From contig CP136063.1 in the NCBI GenBank assembly GCA_032622095.1, positions 265,293,426 to 265,357,425 of the forward strand: DNA of 64,000 nt, read 5' to 3'. A model generated the notes under the pieces. That model worked only from the letters and a program-made list of their open reading frames with translations, had not been told where the DNA came from and made no database searches. The position numbers were made by a program, and so were the translations under genes. The stretch comes from Siphonodentalium dalli (taxonomy: Eukaryota > Mollusca > Scaphopoda > Gadilida > Siphonodentaliidae). Of the stretch, positions 20,391 to 30,929 are shown piece by piece (within the stretch, counting starts at the first letter, position 1; each line of letters begins with the position of its first letter).

Positions 20391-20609
20391 CCTATTCATG
20401 ATCAATCGATGAGGAGAAAGAAAACATAGACGGAGGAAAAACCGGTTAGCACTGAACCTGTGAACGGAAGGAACGCAAGAGAACGCAAACATTTGAGTAC
20501 CAGAGCCACCCGACCTTAAAAACGCGGCGATAAAGTCGCCAGCGCGTGTGCAATGGGAATAGACCCTTAGAAGATGGGCCTTAACTCGCCGGAAAGCTAT
20601 TCCTCGTCA

Positions 20610-21075
20610 ATTTGTGACCCGCCATATCAAATCCAGTCGTAAGTCGGGATTTTTGTTTACCCTGTGCCAATGCATTCTCTTATATATGCGAGTCGACCAC
20701 AAGTCGCCTCGCATATATAAGAGAATGCATTGGCCTAACAATTTTTTATCATTTTTTTTAAATAAATGTTTCTTACAATTTTTAGGACATAAAATAAAAA
20801 AACATCCATAACCCTGCAGGGAACCCCACACACATATAGAAGCATATAGAAGAGTGTCGTCTGCTCATGTTTGTCTGGGGCTCTGTATGGGTGAAATTAT
20901 AAAATTGTTAAAGAATACAAGAAAAAATTATTAAAATTGCAAAAAATTGTTAGGCCAATGCATTCTCTTATATATGCGAGGCGACATATTGTCGACTCGC
21001 ATATATAAGAGAATGCATTGGCACAGGGTAAAACATCCCGACTTCCGACTGGATTTGATATGGCGGGTCACAAAT
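20610..21075. mobile_element. Foldback MITE with 130-bp inverted ends and nested hairpins
   Basis: Ends are TTTGTGACCCGCCATATC and its inverse, followed inward on each side by CCAGTCG.AAGTCGGGAT, CCTGTGCCAATGC and a complete 69-bp hairpin (20,666-20,734 and 20,954-21,022). Further in, CCTAACAATTTTTTA mirrors AAAAAATTGTTAGG. The centre holds no gene. Each terminal arm thus contains its own stem-loop. Confidence 0.8.
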
Positions 21076-21114
21076 GACAAACCTGTTTACTTTAACAATT
21101 TCATGACGGGAGCC

Positions 21115-21340
21115 GCGCTGGTGCAGCATTAAGGATCATGTGCCAATGCATTCGCTTGTATATGCGAGTCTCCCATATAGTCTCGCATATACAATATATA
21201 GAATACACTGGCTTACAAGGTCACGGTAAATTTTGTTGGGCCAATGTGTATTCTCTTATATATGCGAGGCGCCCTATATATGGTAGAATGCATTGGCACA
21301 GGGTACACGCAAACTATCAGGAATCTCCAGGAAGGGATAA
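21115..21340. repeat. Copy of the 8.9/14-kb repeat with two hairpins
   Basis: Starts GCTGGTGCAGCATTAAGGATC as at 8.89 kb. It contains GCCAATGC-type stem-loops at 21,142-21,212 and 21,239-21,297, and ends near AATCTCCAGGAAGGGATAA, a diverged form of the CTCCAGTCATGGAAG word. Confidence 0.6.
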
Positions 21341-21711
21341 GGTCGAATTCTGAGTCATATTACTTACTGTAATTTGACCCGATATCGAAAAAATTTATGC
21401 AAATTTATTAAGCTCGAATTCTGAATCATATATAACTTGCTGAAATTTGAACCGATATCGAACAATTGTGATGCAAATTCATTATTTATTACACGCTTGT
21501 TCCTAGAAATGCAGTGTTATTGCTGTTCCATATTTACAAATCCGTATGGAACGTACGTTCCATACGCATCTCGTTGACGTCAAATGACGTACATGACGTT
21601 CGCCTCAACCATGAAACTGGATCTATTTAAATAAAAGAATGTAAGGGCATAAATAAACCTTTAATCCTGTATTTTTAATGCACGGATTCTGGGACGCGAA
21701 GCGTGTAATAA

Positions 21712-21869
21712 ACACAGAACGACACGATGTGTAAATGGGTTTGTCGATACGGCACTCGTGCTGTCGCTGAAGGATAGAACTCCAGGCGCAAGCTCCTTTC
21801 GTTCTATCCTTCCGCGACAGCACGAGTGCCGTATCGACAAACCCATTTACACATCGTGTCGTTCTGTGT
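21712..21869. mobile_element. Near-perfect hairpin element (69-bp arms)
   Basis: ACACAGAACGACACGATGTG...CGTGCTGTCGC (21,712-21,780) and its reverse complement (21,801-21,869) differ at one position, around a 20-nt loop. The outer AATAAA/TTTATT extends the pairing. Foldback MITE or recent inverted duplication. Confidence 0.85.
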
Positions 21870-21971
21870 ATTTATTGTTGTCGCCAGATTCTAGTTTTTT
21901 TCCGAGTGTTGTTGGTTTTTTAAGTGTAGTGGAGTAAAATACAAATAACCCTCTATGTGCTATTGCATCCA

Positions 21972-22191
21972 TACGGCAGCGTGGAACCGCCATGATCGTT
22001 TTTTTTTCTTCAGAAATCTTAATCTGTTTAAACAGATTAGTATTCTGTTTAAACAGATTACTAATCTGTTTAAACAGATTACTTAATCTGTTTAAACAGA
22101 TTAGTAATCTGTTTTAACAGATTAGTAATCTGTTTTAACAGATTAAGATTTCTGAAAAAATAAACGATCATGGCGGTTACACGCTGCCGTA
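21972..22191. mobile_element. Foldback element of tandem GTTTAAAC palindromes
   Basis: Inverted ends TACGGCAGCGTGG and AACCGCCATGATCG, then TTCAGAAATCTTAATCTG. The interior is seven copies of an 18-bp palindrome, AATCTGTTTAAACAGATT or a TTTTAACA variant, separated by ACT, AGT or similar. A larger copy lies at 29,824-30,324. The outermost TA on each side could be a Tc1/mariner-type target duplication. Confidence 0.85.
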
Positions 22192-22249
22192 GAGACGCAA
22201 AGCAAAATCTCTCACAAAGTCACTTAAATCGTGAAATTTTGATTTTGAA

Positions 22250-22425
22250 CCTACATTATTAAGGAACAGATAATAACTAAGAAATATATTCCCCGCAATT
22301 ATTTATCGACTTTATAAGGTTCCCTGTCAAAAGTTCAAAAAGTTCCAAGGTTTTGTACTGGTGGAATATTATCTCTACGGGCGGTAGCAAGAGTAGACAT
22401 TCATGGCATGATCTACAAAACCTCC
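22250..22425. repeat. Flanking repeat, direct copy at 30,455-30,648
   Basis: TAAGAAATATATTCCCCG, CGACTTTATAAGGTTCCCT, AGTTCCAAGGTTT and TTCATGGCATGATCTACAAA occur in the same order at 30.46-30.65 kb, again just downstream of the GTTTAAAC foldback. The two copies show that foldback and flank duplicated together, or that the flank is part of the element. Confidence 0.7.
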
Positions 22426-22553
22426 TATTAATGGGCTCATGTGTCCGATCTAATAACGAACGCCGCCCTATTAATGGGCTCATGTGTCCGATCTAATAAC
22501 GAACGCCGCCTATTAATGGGCTCATGTGTCCGATCTAATAACGAACGCCGCCC
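22426..22553. repeat. Threefold tandem repeat of about 44 bp
   Basis: CTATTAATGGGCTCATGTG, TCCGATCTAATAACGAACG and CCGCC occur three times in a row. The 30.6-kb paralogue has a single unit, so this expanded locally. Confidence 0.9.
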
Positions 22554-22744
22554 GTGCCTTTAAGAAAAGTTTGGGGTTGAACAATTATTAAGAGGATACC
22601 AGAAAGTAATGGATTTAAAAACATTTTAGAGTCTCAAATGCTTTTAAAATCCATAAGTTTCTGGTCTCCTCTGAATAAATGTTCAGAATTCTTATACAAT
22701 GAAGATGACGGTATGTGCATTTCAAAATTGTTAACTGGAAAGAT

Positions 22745-22967
22745 CCAGAGATATGCTTCGTTGAAAGATCCAGAGATATGCTTCGTTGAAAAGTTATACA
22801 ACACGCGCGTCTGGCTCTTAATGAGATTGCCGTTGATAGCGCACTGATTATGACGTTGGTATTTCGGCTTCCTGGTTATGAGAAGAATCTAAAAAAAAAA
22901 CTTCCAGAGATATGCTTCGTTGAAAAGTTATACAAAACGCGCGTTTGGCTCTTAATGAGATTGGCGT
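22745..22967. repeat. Tandem duplication of about 140 bp, second unit interrupted
   Basis: CAGAGATATGCTTCGTTGAA, AGTTATACAA.ACGCGCGT and TGGCTCTTAATGAGATTG occur at 22,762-22,835 and again at 22,902-22,965. The rest of unit 1 (ATTATGACGTTGGTATTTCG and on to AGAAGAATCTAAAAA, 22,847-22,895) is found for unit 2 only at 27,321-27,369, beyond the large foldback insertion. Confidence 0.75.
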
Positions 22968-25900
22968 CTAGTGTGGTCGTGGTACGCAAAAAAAGGGGTC
23001 AACCCAGAAGAAATTGGTATAGAAGCGATCTCGGTGTCATTCAACCCGGGAGAATCTCTGCTACAACATATCCAAAATCCGCTAAAATCCGCTTTGGGCA
23101 AAATCCAGGATCCAAGATGGCGTCCAACATGGCCGCCATTAGTCAAAAGAGATTCTGACTGAGATTAATTCGACATAATGAGAACAAATGTTGCCATATT
23201 AATACAAATGTATACATTTTTGCGAAGGTAAAGTATTATGCCACATATCTATAGAAAAAATGGAACCCCTTGCCCCAGATGGCTGCCAAAATGGTGGCCT
23301 AAACTCGAAAATTTGAAATTTTTGCCTAATATCTTAAAGATCAATTCCTGTTGTTTGATAATGGTTCAGACTGGCGACATTGATTAGTCATATTCATGTT
23401 AATTCATCATTGGAGCAATGAAAGATACCATAAATGGGGTCCCAGACTCATATACACCCTCAAAAAGTTGATTTTACAGAACGCGGTATAAAATTTCACA
23501 AATATCGCCATTGGGATTCCAGTCGTATATCAACAAGAAATGGACAGAACTGTACAATGTAAGTTGGGCATACCATTATCTATAATTGCTCCAATTCAAT
23601 GAAACCCAAATTGGCGCTTTGTCTTAAAATGGCTGCCAAAATGGCGGTCAAAATATGGAAAATGGCAGATATTTAGAATGGTCGTCAGAGGGTTAGACCC
23701 GGAAGGAATTGGTAAAGAAACGGTTTTGTTGTCATTCGACGCGGGAGAATCTCGTGTATAACATATCCAAAATCCGCTAAAATCCGCTTTTGGGAAAATA
23801 CAGAATTCAAGATGGCGTCCAACATGGTCGCCAATAATAATGAAAATGGCAAATATGTAGTTATTCACGAAAACCCATTCGACAAAACGCCAATTTGGCA
23901 CAAATACACATCATTGATTGAAATCAATGTTTTTTGTGGGTATGAATAGCCAATCACGATTCAAAACGCTAAGATGGCTACCAAAATGGCCAAAGAAAAT
24001 TGTCGAAATTTAAGTTCTGCTCAGAGGAAAGCCGAAACAACACTTCGGTTGTGAGCTAACGATGACAGACCTATTAAACATGTTGCCAATAATCTACTAC
24101 CACAATCAGTTCAGCCCGAAATGGTCCAACTAAGCAGTATCTACTGCAGGAACCAACACGATGTCCACTTATTACGAGGGACTATCTGGAAATTAATTAA
24201 AAATAAATTAAATTGCTACGAATCTGGATTATTTGAAAACACAGTGTCAACATTTCTACTTAATAACGACTATTCGGAACATCAATTATATGGGCATCGG
24301 TGGTCTAGTACTGAAGCATCAGGCTATAATAGGTTTTCCAGTGCTGGCGAAAGTGAAAAGGACAGGAGGGAAAAGCGAATAATCTGGGGTTTACTTAATT
24401 GGTGGGCAAGTTGGTTATCGGAGCTGGAGAGTTTCAAAGTAACATTATTTTCTTCAATATCAAGAGGAAAAATGAAAATTCGCACGTACATTGTATACCC
24501 TTCACACTTTATGTGACAATTCCGTGTCATGCGATTGTGGGTATATACATATGGATAGAAACATTCTAGTACATATATAGACGCACCTATATCTTCTACA
24601 CATTTAGTGAATTTCATCAAAGATATGTAGACACAATGTGCGTCACGGCTGGGTCTGACCCGTAGGCGTAAAGGTATCAACCATTTAGCTTGATTAACTG
24701 GCATTTCAAGGTTGTCATTGGATAGAAATGCCACATGCAGATGGTGATTAACAACATGTTTGTCTAAGAAATGTGAACAATGAACATGTTATTTTCCGGA
24801 TGTTAGACAATCAAACTGCCACATAAGGCGTTCATCCATGCTCATCAGAGCACGAACTATGTGCAAATTAATGACACGAAATTATTTCATGCGGACAACG
24901 TACTCTAGACCTACATCCAACGTCATTTCCTATTAACTTTTATTGTTTGTACGGACGGTTTCGAGGTTTGAAAATCCCGCTTGTCCAAGAAAACCTCCAC
25001 ATACTTACGGAGTCGATGTGTAAACAATGTATGGGAATAGTTTCTTCATACATATATGTATTTGGCACACGTATTTTCTAGAACATAAGAGATCACCATT
25101 TACCGGAGAGTTGATATCTGGGAAGAGATCAGAGTAAAACTACTTTTCTTACATGTCGAAATGGGGAATCCATGGGCTACATTTAGTTCCAGCTTGAAAC
25201 TTGAAAATGATGGCCGAGCCCGAATAGTTAATATTTCGTCGCATCAGTGCTATAATGTAACCCACATTTTCAACTTTCCGAGAAAATGAAGGTTGAAGTT
25301 TTTAGACAACATTTCTCCTAATGTTGACAAAGCATGACGTATTGTTGTATTTATCCCAATGAAAACTGACATTAGCTGTTCATTGAACCACATATTGTTT
25401 TCTGTTTATTCCCTCGTTTTCTTTTAAAAAGCAATAGCTTGTTTGAAAATATGACATTTTGCGTATGCCAGCGACGATTCGTTTCTGTGCTATAATGAAG
25501 TTGTGCTAATAAATGCAGATTAAGCTAAATATGGTGGCAATCGCATGTGTCTATGAACTAAAAAGTGTCTATTCTACACTATGAAAATTCACCCATGTGC
25601 ATCATCATACAGAAATGTGTGGAACAATCACAAAATTTAAATCACCAAATGATCACGCGACTAACATGGTGATACTGCCATATAGCACACATTTTAGAAT
25701 TCACAAACACAAAACAGAAGTCACGTGGACAACCTGAAGCGTCCGATTGGCTGCTGTTGGACATACGACCTCATAGTACGAATAATTGTAAAGATCGCTG
25801 GATATACGACATTTGCTTCACTGGTTTGTGCGAATATTTGTCATCCAATGCAAGGACAGTTTGGCCCATCGGATTGGATTTTTTCTCACGATTCGAATGG

Positions 25901-27305
25901 TATCAAATACTCATTTCCCGCCATAATGGATATACGACATTATAGCACTGATGAGTCGAGATTTTGTCAACCCGCGGGAAGCCACCAAAAGATTGAAAAT
26001 AAATAGTTTTGATGTATATGAGCCACATACATGTATATGAGCCAACTATCAACTGCATCCACCACTCACAACTTCCATTATGTGATAAGCTGGGCAGAGT
26101 CTACCATTTTCGTTTTGGAAGCCATATTAGATAAAAACGTATTGTTTCTTTTGGTCTATTTGAGATGGAATGTTCACAAATAAAAAAAACGATCAATTAT
26201 TTTGTAGACAAGATCTGCCCATCCCTAAATATCAAATGTGACCAGAACCCCAAAGTCGATTTTGGTTAAATTTCATACCGCATTCGTTATAACTTATTAG
26301 TGAAGGACCGGAGTAAACTATGATCTAATCTATTAGAAATGGCATTGCTGTAATGATCAGTTGACACGATCATTGAAAGAATATACCCATTGTTTCCCAG
26401 TTCAGAGAGCAACAAGTGATAAACAGAAGTGATAGAAAATAGTATTTTTCACATCGGGTGGCCATTTTGGCAGCCATTTTTGGTACTGATTTTTAAGTTT
26501 TTACATAGAGCTAGCATAATGGCATCATAAAGAGGTATTCATTCGTATTTATTTAGTCAATTTTATTCATCAACCACTACTTATAATGGATTGAATGACA
26601 CTGTGATCAATATCCGCCATTTTCCATATTTTGACCGCCATTTTGGCAGCCATTTTGAGACAAAGCGCCAATTTGGGTTTCATTGAATTGGAGTATTTAT
26701 AGATATTGGTATGCCCAACTTACATTGTACAGCTCTGTTCATTTCTTGTTGATATATGACTGTAATCACAATGGAGAGTTTTGTGGAATGTTATACCGCG
26801 TTCTGTAAAATCGAATTTTTGAGGGTGTAGATGAGTCTGGGACCCCATTTATAGTATCTTTCATTGCTCCAATGATGAATTAACATGAATATGACGAATC
26901 AATGTCGCCAGTCTGAACCATTATCAAACAACAGGAATTGATCTTTAAGATATTAGGCAAAAACTTCAAATGTTCGAGTTTAGGCCGCCATTTTGGCGGC
27001 CATCTGGGACGATGGGTTCCATTTTTGCCATAAACAGGTGGTTCAACACTTTACCTTTGCAAAAATGTATACATATGACAACATATGACAACATTTGTTC
27101 TCACTGTTATCGAATTAATCTCAGTCAGAGTATCTTTTGACTAACGGCAGCCTTGTTGGACGCCATCTTGGATCCTGAATTTTGCCCAAAGCGGATTTTA
27201 GCGGATTTTGGATATGTTATTCACGAGATTCTCCCGCGTCGAATGACACCAAAACCGCTTCTATACCAATTTCTTCCGGGTCGAACCCTCTGACGACCAC
27301 ACTAG
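22968..27305. mobile_element. 4.3-kb foldback element with long inverted arms
   Basis: Ends CTAGTGTGGTCGT and ACGACCACACTAG. Arms of about 700 bp (22,968-23,665 and 26,605-27,305) share, in inverted order, words such as ATATCCAAAATCCGCTAAAA, CAAGATGGCGTCCAACATGG, TTCCTGTTGTTTGATAATGG and AATGGGGTCCCAGACTC. A direct repeat of the outer 160 bp starts again at about 23,680. The 3-kb interior has only chance-level frames (largest 131 codons at 24,121-24,516, unrecognised). The interior bears no transposase I can identify, so it is non-autonomous or decayed. Confidence 0.75.
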
Positions 27306-27320
27306 TCCCTAACTGCACTC

Positions 27321-27369
27321 ATTATGACGTTGGTATTTCGGCTTCCTGGTTATGAGAAGAATCTAAAAA
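27321..27369. repeat. Remainder of the interrupted tandem unit
   Basis: A 49-bp direct copy of 22,847-22,895, immediately outside the right arm of the foldback element. It completes the unit into which that element inserted. Confidence 0.75.
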
Positions 27370-27724
27370 ATGTGCGAGTGAAGTATAAACATTTAATGGG
27401 ATATATCACAAGAAACATAAATTATATATTTGTGTATATATTATTATATAAATGATATATCACTCAGGTTGGCATCGGTAATGTTACGAAAATACCAGCG
27501 GAACGCTCCTTAACATAATTATTGCAGTGGTTTACATGTGAATCTCCTGCCATAGCAATTCCCTTTGTTTGACAAGCGACTTGCTATATATACCTGTGAC
27601 CGGGTTTATTAGTTTTATTTCTACATGTGATAGCACAAATAAATAACAAACTGTTTTTGATATTATGGCACTACATCATATTACGACAGACTGTGTTATA
27701 TGTATAACAGCGGAATAAAATAAA

Positions 27725-27900
27725 TGACTTACCTGAACAATTGTTACGTGCGCTCGCGCACCAGTATGGCGATCAGACAGATTCGTTCGTAGCTTGGTGT
27801 CACTCTGTTCCGTTTCACTCCATGACGTCACCAAAAACGACGTAAAACCTCGTGGCGTTCTGACATTTTAACTGTGCCGCGTTTTTGCTATGTTTATTTT
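27725..27900. promoter_or_regulatory. Possible CpG-rich divergent promoter
   Basis: A locally CpG-rich stretch (GTGCGCTCGCGCACC is a 15-bp near-palindrome at about 27,749) in AT-rich surroundings. On the minus strand a perfect splice donor CAG|GTAAGT lies at about 27,728-27,736. On the plus strand an acceptor-like TTCTCCCAG precedes a small frame at 28.04 kb. Start sites are not identifiable, so this is a suggestion only. Confidence 0.25.
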
Positions 27901-28036
27901 ATGTGTTGTTTTCGATTATTTGTTTGTCGCCGATATCGCCATTTGTCGGGATTGCCTGTTTCTATATTTAAAACTGGTATGCTCGTAGTGAGCCTCGATT
28001 TCGATTTTTTCTCCCAGGTCAAAATACGTCAGAGTT

Positions 28037-28234
28037 ATGACAAAAATAGATCGACCTACATTTTCTCCATTAGAACTCTACATCAAAGAGTCTATAGACT
28101 CCTTCGGGACCTACATAGACTCCTTCATTTGGGTATTTTTACTTATAATTGGGAATTTTTATCATGTTTGGTTCGTGCGAAGACCTCTTTTTATCGTGCG
28201 GGAAAAGAGAGACATTCAAAACGCGATTTCGTAA
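28037..28234 (+). CDS. Possible small single-pass membrane protein, unknown
   Basis: A 65-residue frame beginning 18 bp after an acceptor-like TTTTTTCTCCCAG. Residues about 29-46 (SFIWVFLLIIGNFYHVWF) are a convincing hydrophobic segment followed by RR and basic residues, as expected for a type of small membrane protein with a cytosolic basic tail. The N-terminal part is polar (PTFSPLELYIKES). No homologue is recognised. A longer overlapping frame of 142 codons (27,874-28,302) looks less protein-like. A short hairpin GGCTGAAT/ATTCAGCC follows at 28,247. Coding status is unproven. Confidence 0.22.
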   Translation: MTKIDRPTFSPLELYIKESIDSFGTYIDSFIWVFLLIIGNFYHVWFVRRPLFIVREKRDIQNAIS

Positions 28235-28529
28235 TTCGACGCAATAGGCTGAATAGCCCAACATTCAGCCGAGTTCCGGGTCAAATACGACGAATGACGT
28301 AACAGAAAACAAAACGCATTTGTTGACACAAACACCGTTTGAAGAGTTTATTATTACATAAAATGATCGTTATTGATTAATTATTCATATTTATTGTTGC
28401 ATATTGGCTGCTATCAATATTTACATAAATGGTATTAATTATTTCTTATAATTGCTCCTTTGGTCAACTTTGACTATCGGTAAATGAAAATGAAAATATG
28501 CCGCTGTAAAAAATGTAATCGATATTAAA

Positions 28530-28860
28530 GGTACGGTTGGCCTTGACGGTGGGTATCCTGTGAAAATATTTCCAACCGTCAAAAACCACCACAAACAGAA
28601 AGAACATCAAAATGTAGACAGACTTTGTCCGTATACAAATAAGAAATATCGCATAAACAGTATGTTATTGTCATATGGTTGACCATTGTTAAGTAAACAA
28701 AAGCATAAAAAGTTACTTTTCTGGTGTTTGTTTATATTATAATGGTAAACATAAAGAGCGTTCTTTGTGGGTGAATTCCTGATACGGAACTACTAAAGAG
28801 CGTTTATGCCATTTGTGTGTGATTAGCCAGTAGCATTGTGCTTTCTTCTGTAACACAATC
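28530..28860. repeat. Dispersed repeat with paired TAAAGAGCGTT motif
   Basis: Words shared with 45,230-45,570 and inverted 53,130-53,370 include GGTGGGTAT, CCGTCAAAAACC, AAACAGTATGTTATTG and TGGTAAACATAAAGAGCGTT. The paired motif lies at 28,752 and 28,794. The left end TTAAAGG.ACGG resembles the terminus seen at 22.55 and 52.93 kb. Confidence 0.7.
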
Positions 28861-29281
28861 AGGCTCTTGCTTAGGTAAAATATAGTAGGTCTTTATGATA
28901 ACATGCTGTTTACGCGATGGTCTTGGTATATATGAACGAAACTGTATGCGTTTTACTGTTTTTTCTGTTTACGGTGATTGGAACAAATATGAATATTTTC
29001 GACAACTAAGGCCTCACGTGCATTTAAAGTCTCATCCTTTCGGCAACATGGAATTGGTTTTAATTACTTAAATGATTAATATTGTAATTTGCCTTTTATC
29101 TGTGATGAAATGAGAAATGGTAATTGTCTTTTTTTGCTAACATTAAATTAAATTAAATAAATTAAGTAAAATACAGTGAAATTATTTTTTAAATTATTTT
29201 TTATTACATTTTTGCGCACGTTGGCATCTCTCTGAGTGCATTCTAGTTGTACTGTCGGTTTGTTTTTGTTTTTTTGTGTAT
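28861..29281. other. No feature recognised
   Basis: AT-rich sequence with no repeat copy or frame of note. Confidence 0.35.
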
Positions 29282-29289
29282 AATGGAGT

Positions 29290-29758
29290 CAAGCCTGAGT
29301 TTAGTGTGCCTGTTATTTGCAGAATGAGGACCCCATAGGGTGAATTAAGTAACGCTATCCCGCATAGCGGGCTAGCATCACTAACTTCACCCTATAGGGA
29401 CCTCATTCTGCATGGACTCATCTGCTATGGGAGACATAGACTCAGATTGAAGTTCCCAAAATACACAAATGGAGAATATTGTGATGTACACCCATTGGGA
29501 ACCTCGATTATGCGATGTGTCGTCTGCCAATTTGGTGATATTGAGAAACTAAACTAAAACAGAAATGGAATCTATGTGAAGAAGTTTCTGTAGAAATTTT
29601 ATAATAAAGACACTTTCCAGAGAAGATGAGGCCTAAGCAGAATGAGGTCCACAGAGGATTAATTTAGTGGTGGTAGCCCGCTATGCGGGATAGCGTCACT
29701 AAATCCACCCTCTGGGGACCTCATTCTGCAAATGACAGGCAAACTAAACTCAGGCTTG
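29290..29758. mobile_element. Foldback MITE, second copy of the 12.3-kb family
   Basis: Ends CAAGCCTGAGTTTAGTGTGC and the inverse TTTAGTTTGAGTCCGAAC read backwards. Terminal palindromes lie around AGCCCGCTATGCGGGATAGC. The interior shares GAGAAACTAAACTAAAA.AG and ACTTTCCAGAGAAGATGAGG with 12.3-12.7 kb. Flanks AATGGAGT (29,282-29,289) and ATTGGAGT (29,759-29,766) look like an 8-bp target duplication with one change. Confidence 0.82.
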
Positions 29759-29823
29759 ATTGGAGTTTATCATCGTTTCAGCCGCTGCGTCATATATATA
29801 ACGACGTTATTTTTGTGTGGATG

Positions 29824-30324
29824 TACGGCAGCGTGGAACCGCCACGATCGTTTTTTTCTTCAGAAATCTTAATCTGTTTAAACAGATTACTAATCTGTTT
29901 AAACAGATTACTAATCTGATTAAACAGAATAGGCCTACTAATATGTTTAAAAAAGACCACGCTGCCGTATAATTTCGCAAAACGGAATGTTCCCTTAAAC
30001 ATATTTCTAATCTGTATATACAGATTAAGTAATCTGTATAAACAGAAAAAGTTATCTGTTTAAAAAGATTACTAATCTGTTTAAACAGAATACTTAATCT
30101 GTTTAAACAGATTAGTAGATTACTAATCTGTATATATACAGATTAAGTAATTTGTTTAAACAGATTACTAATCTGTTTAAACAGATTAGTATTCTGTTTA
30201 AACATATTATTAGGCCTATTCTGTTTAAACAGATTAGTAATCTGTTTAAACAGATTAGTAATCTGTTTAAACAGATTAAGATTTCTGAAGAAAAAAACGA
30301 TCGTGGCGGTTCCACGCTGCCGTA
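29824..30324. mobile_element. Nested GTTTAAAC foldback element, larger copy
   Basis: Same inverted ends as 21,972-22,191. An internal right terminus (CCACGCTGCCGTA, about 29,957-29,968) closes a first short copy, and a second palindrome array follows to 30,324, so two elements are joined or nested. Interior palindromes of the AATCTGTTTAAACAGATT type number about ten, some decayed to GTATATACAG. Frames with repeating ICLNRLL words are artefacts. Confidence 0.82.
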
Positions 30325-30454
30325 CGTCTCTTACAATTATGCAATTTCTATTGTGTAATTAATTCAATGTTTATTGCTATATCGGCTCAGGAAAGTCACA
30401 GATAAGTATGACATTTCGAGTTGCGACCTTCACCTTTAGTGAAGTACATTACCG

Positions 30455-30648
30455 AGGAACATGCAGATAATTACTAAGAAATATATTCCCCGTGTTATTT
30501 TTTCGACTTTATAAGGTTCCCTATCAAAACTTCAAAAAGTTCCAAGGTTTCGTACTGTAAAATATAATCTCTACGTGCGTTATCAAGAGTAGAGATTCAT
30601 GGCATGATCTACAAACCCTCCTATTAATGGGCTCATGTGTCCGATCTA
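30455..30648. repeat. Flanking repeat, direct copy of 22,250-22,450
   Basis: Same ordered words as at 22.25-22.45 kb, ending with a single CTATTAATGGGCTCATGTG unit in place of the three at 22.43 kb. Confidence 0.7.
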
Positions 30649-30929
30649 ATTATTTACTGACATATAAAGCGTACAAATTGTGGTTAATGTAACAATCGAC
30701 TAGGGCATCTTTAAATTTGTAAGTTCAATTGAGGAATGTCCGTTTAGTAAGCCTCAACAAGTTTAGACTCAGGCATATGTGCATCTTTTCGAGCATTGAT
30801 TATTTGAAATAAACTCATATCAATAGATCGTTTATGACACGAAATAAGGGTGCGATTGTAAAGGATGTTTAATATGGTGAACTCCATTTGAGCTACTTTG
30901 ATCTCACCACGCTTCGGCGCTTGTGAGAA

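Noticed and set aside
24121-24516. 131-codon frame inside the 4.3-kb foldback
   Set aside because: No motif of a transposase or other known protein; length is possible by chance in this sequence.
27874-28302. 142-codon frame
   Set aside because: Overlaps the 65-codon candidate in another frame, has a random-looking composition, and shows no domain.
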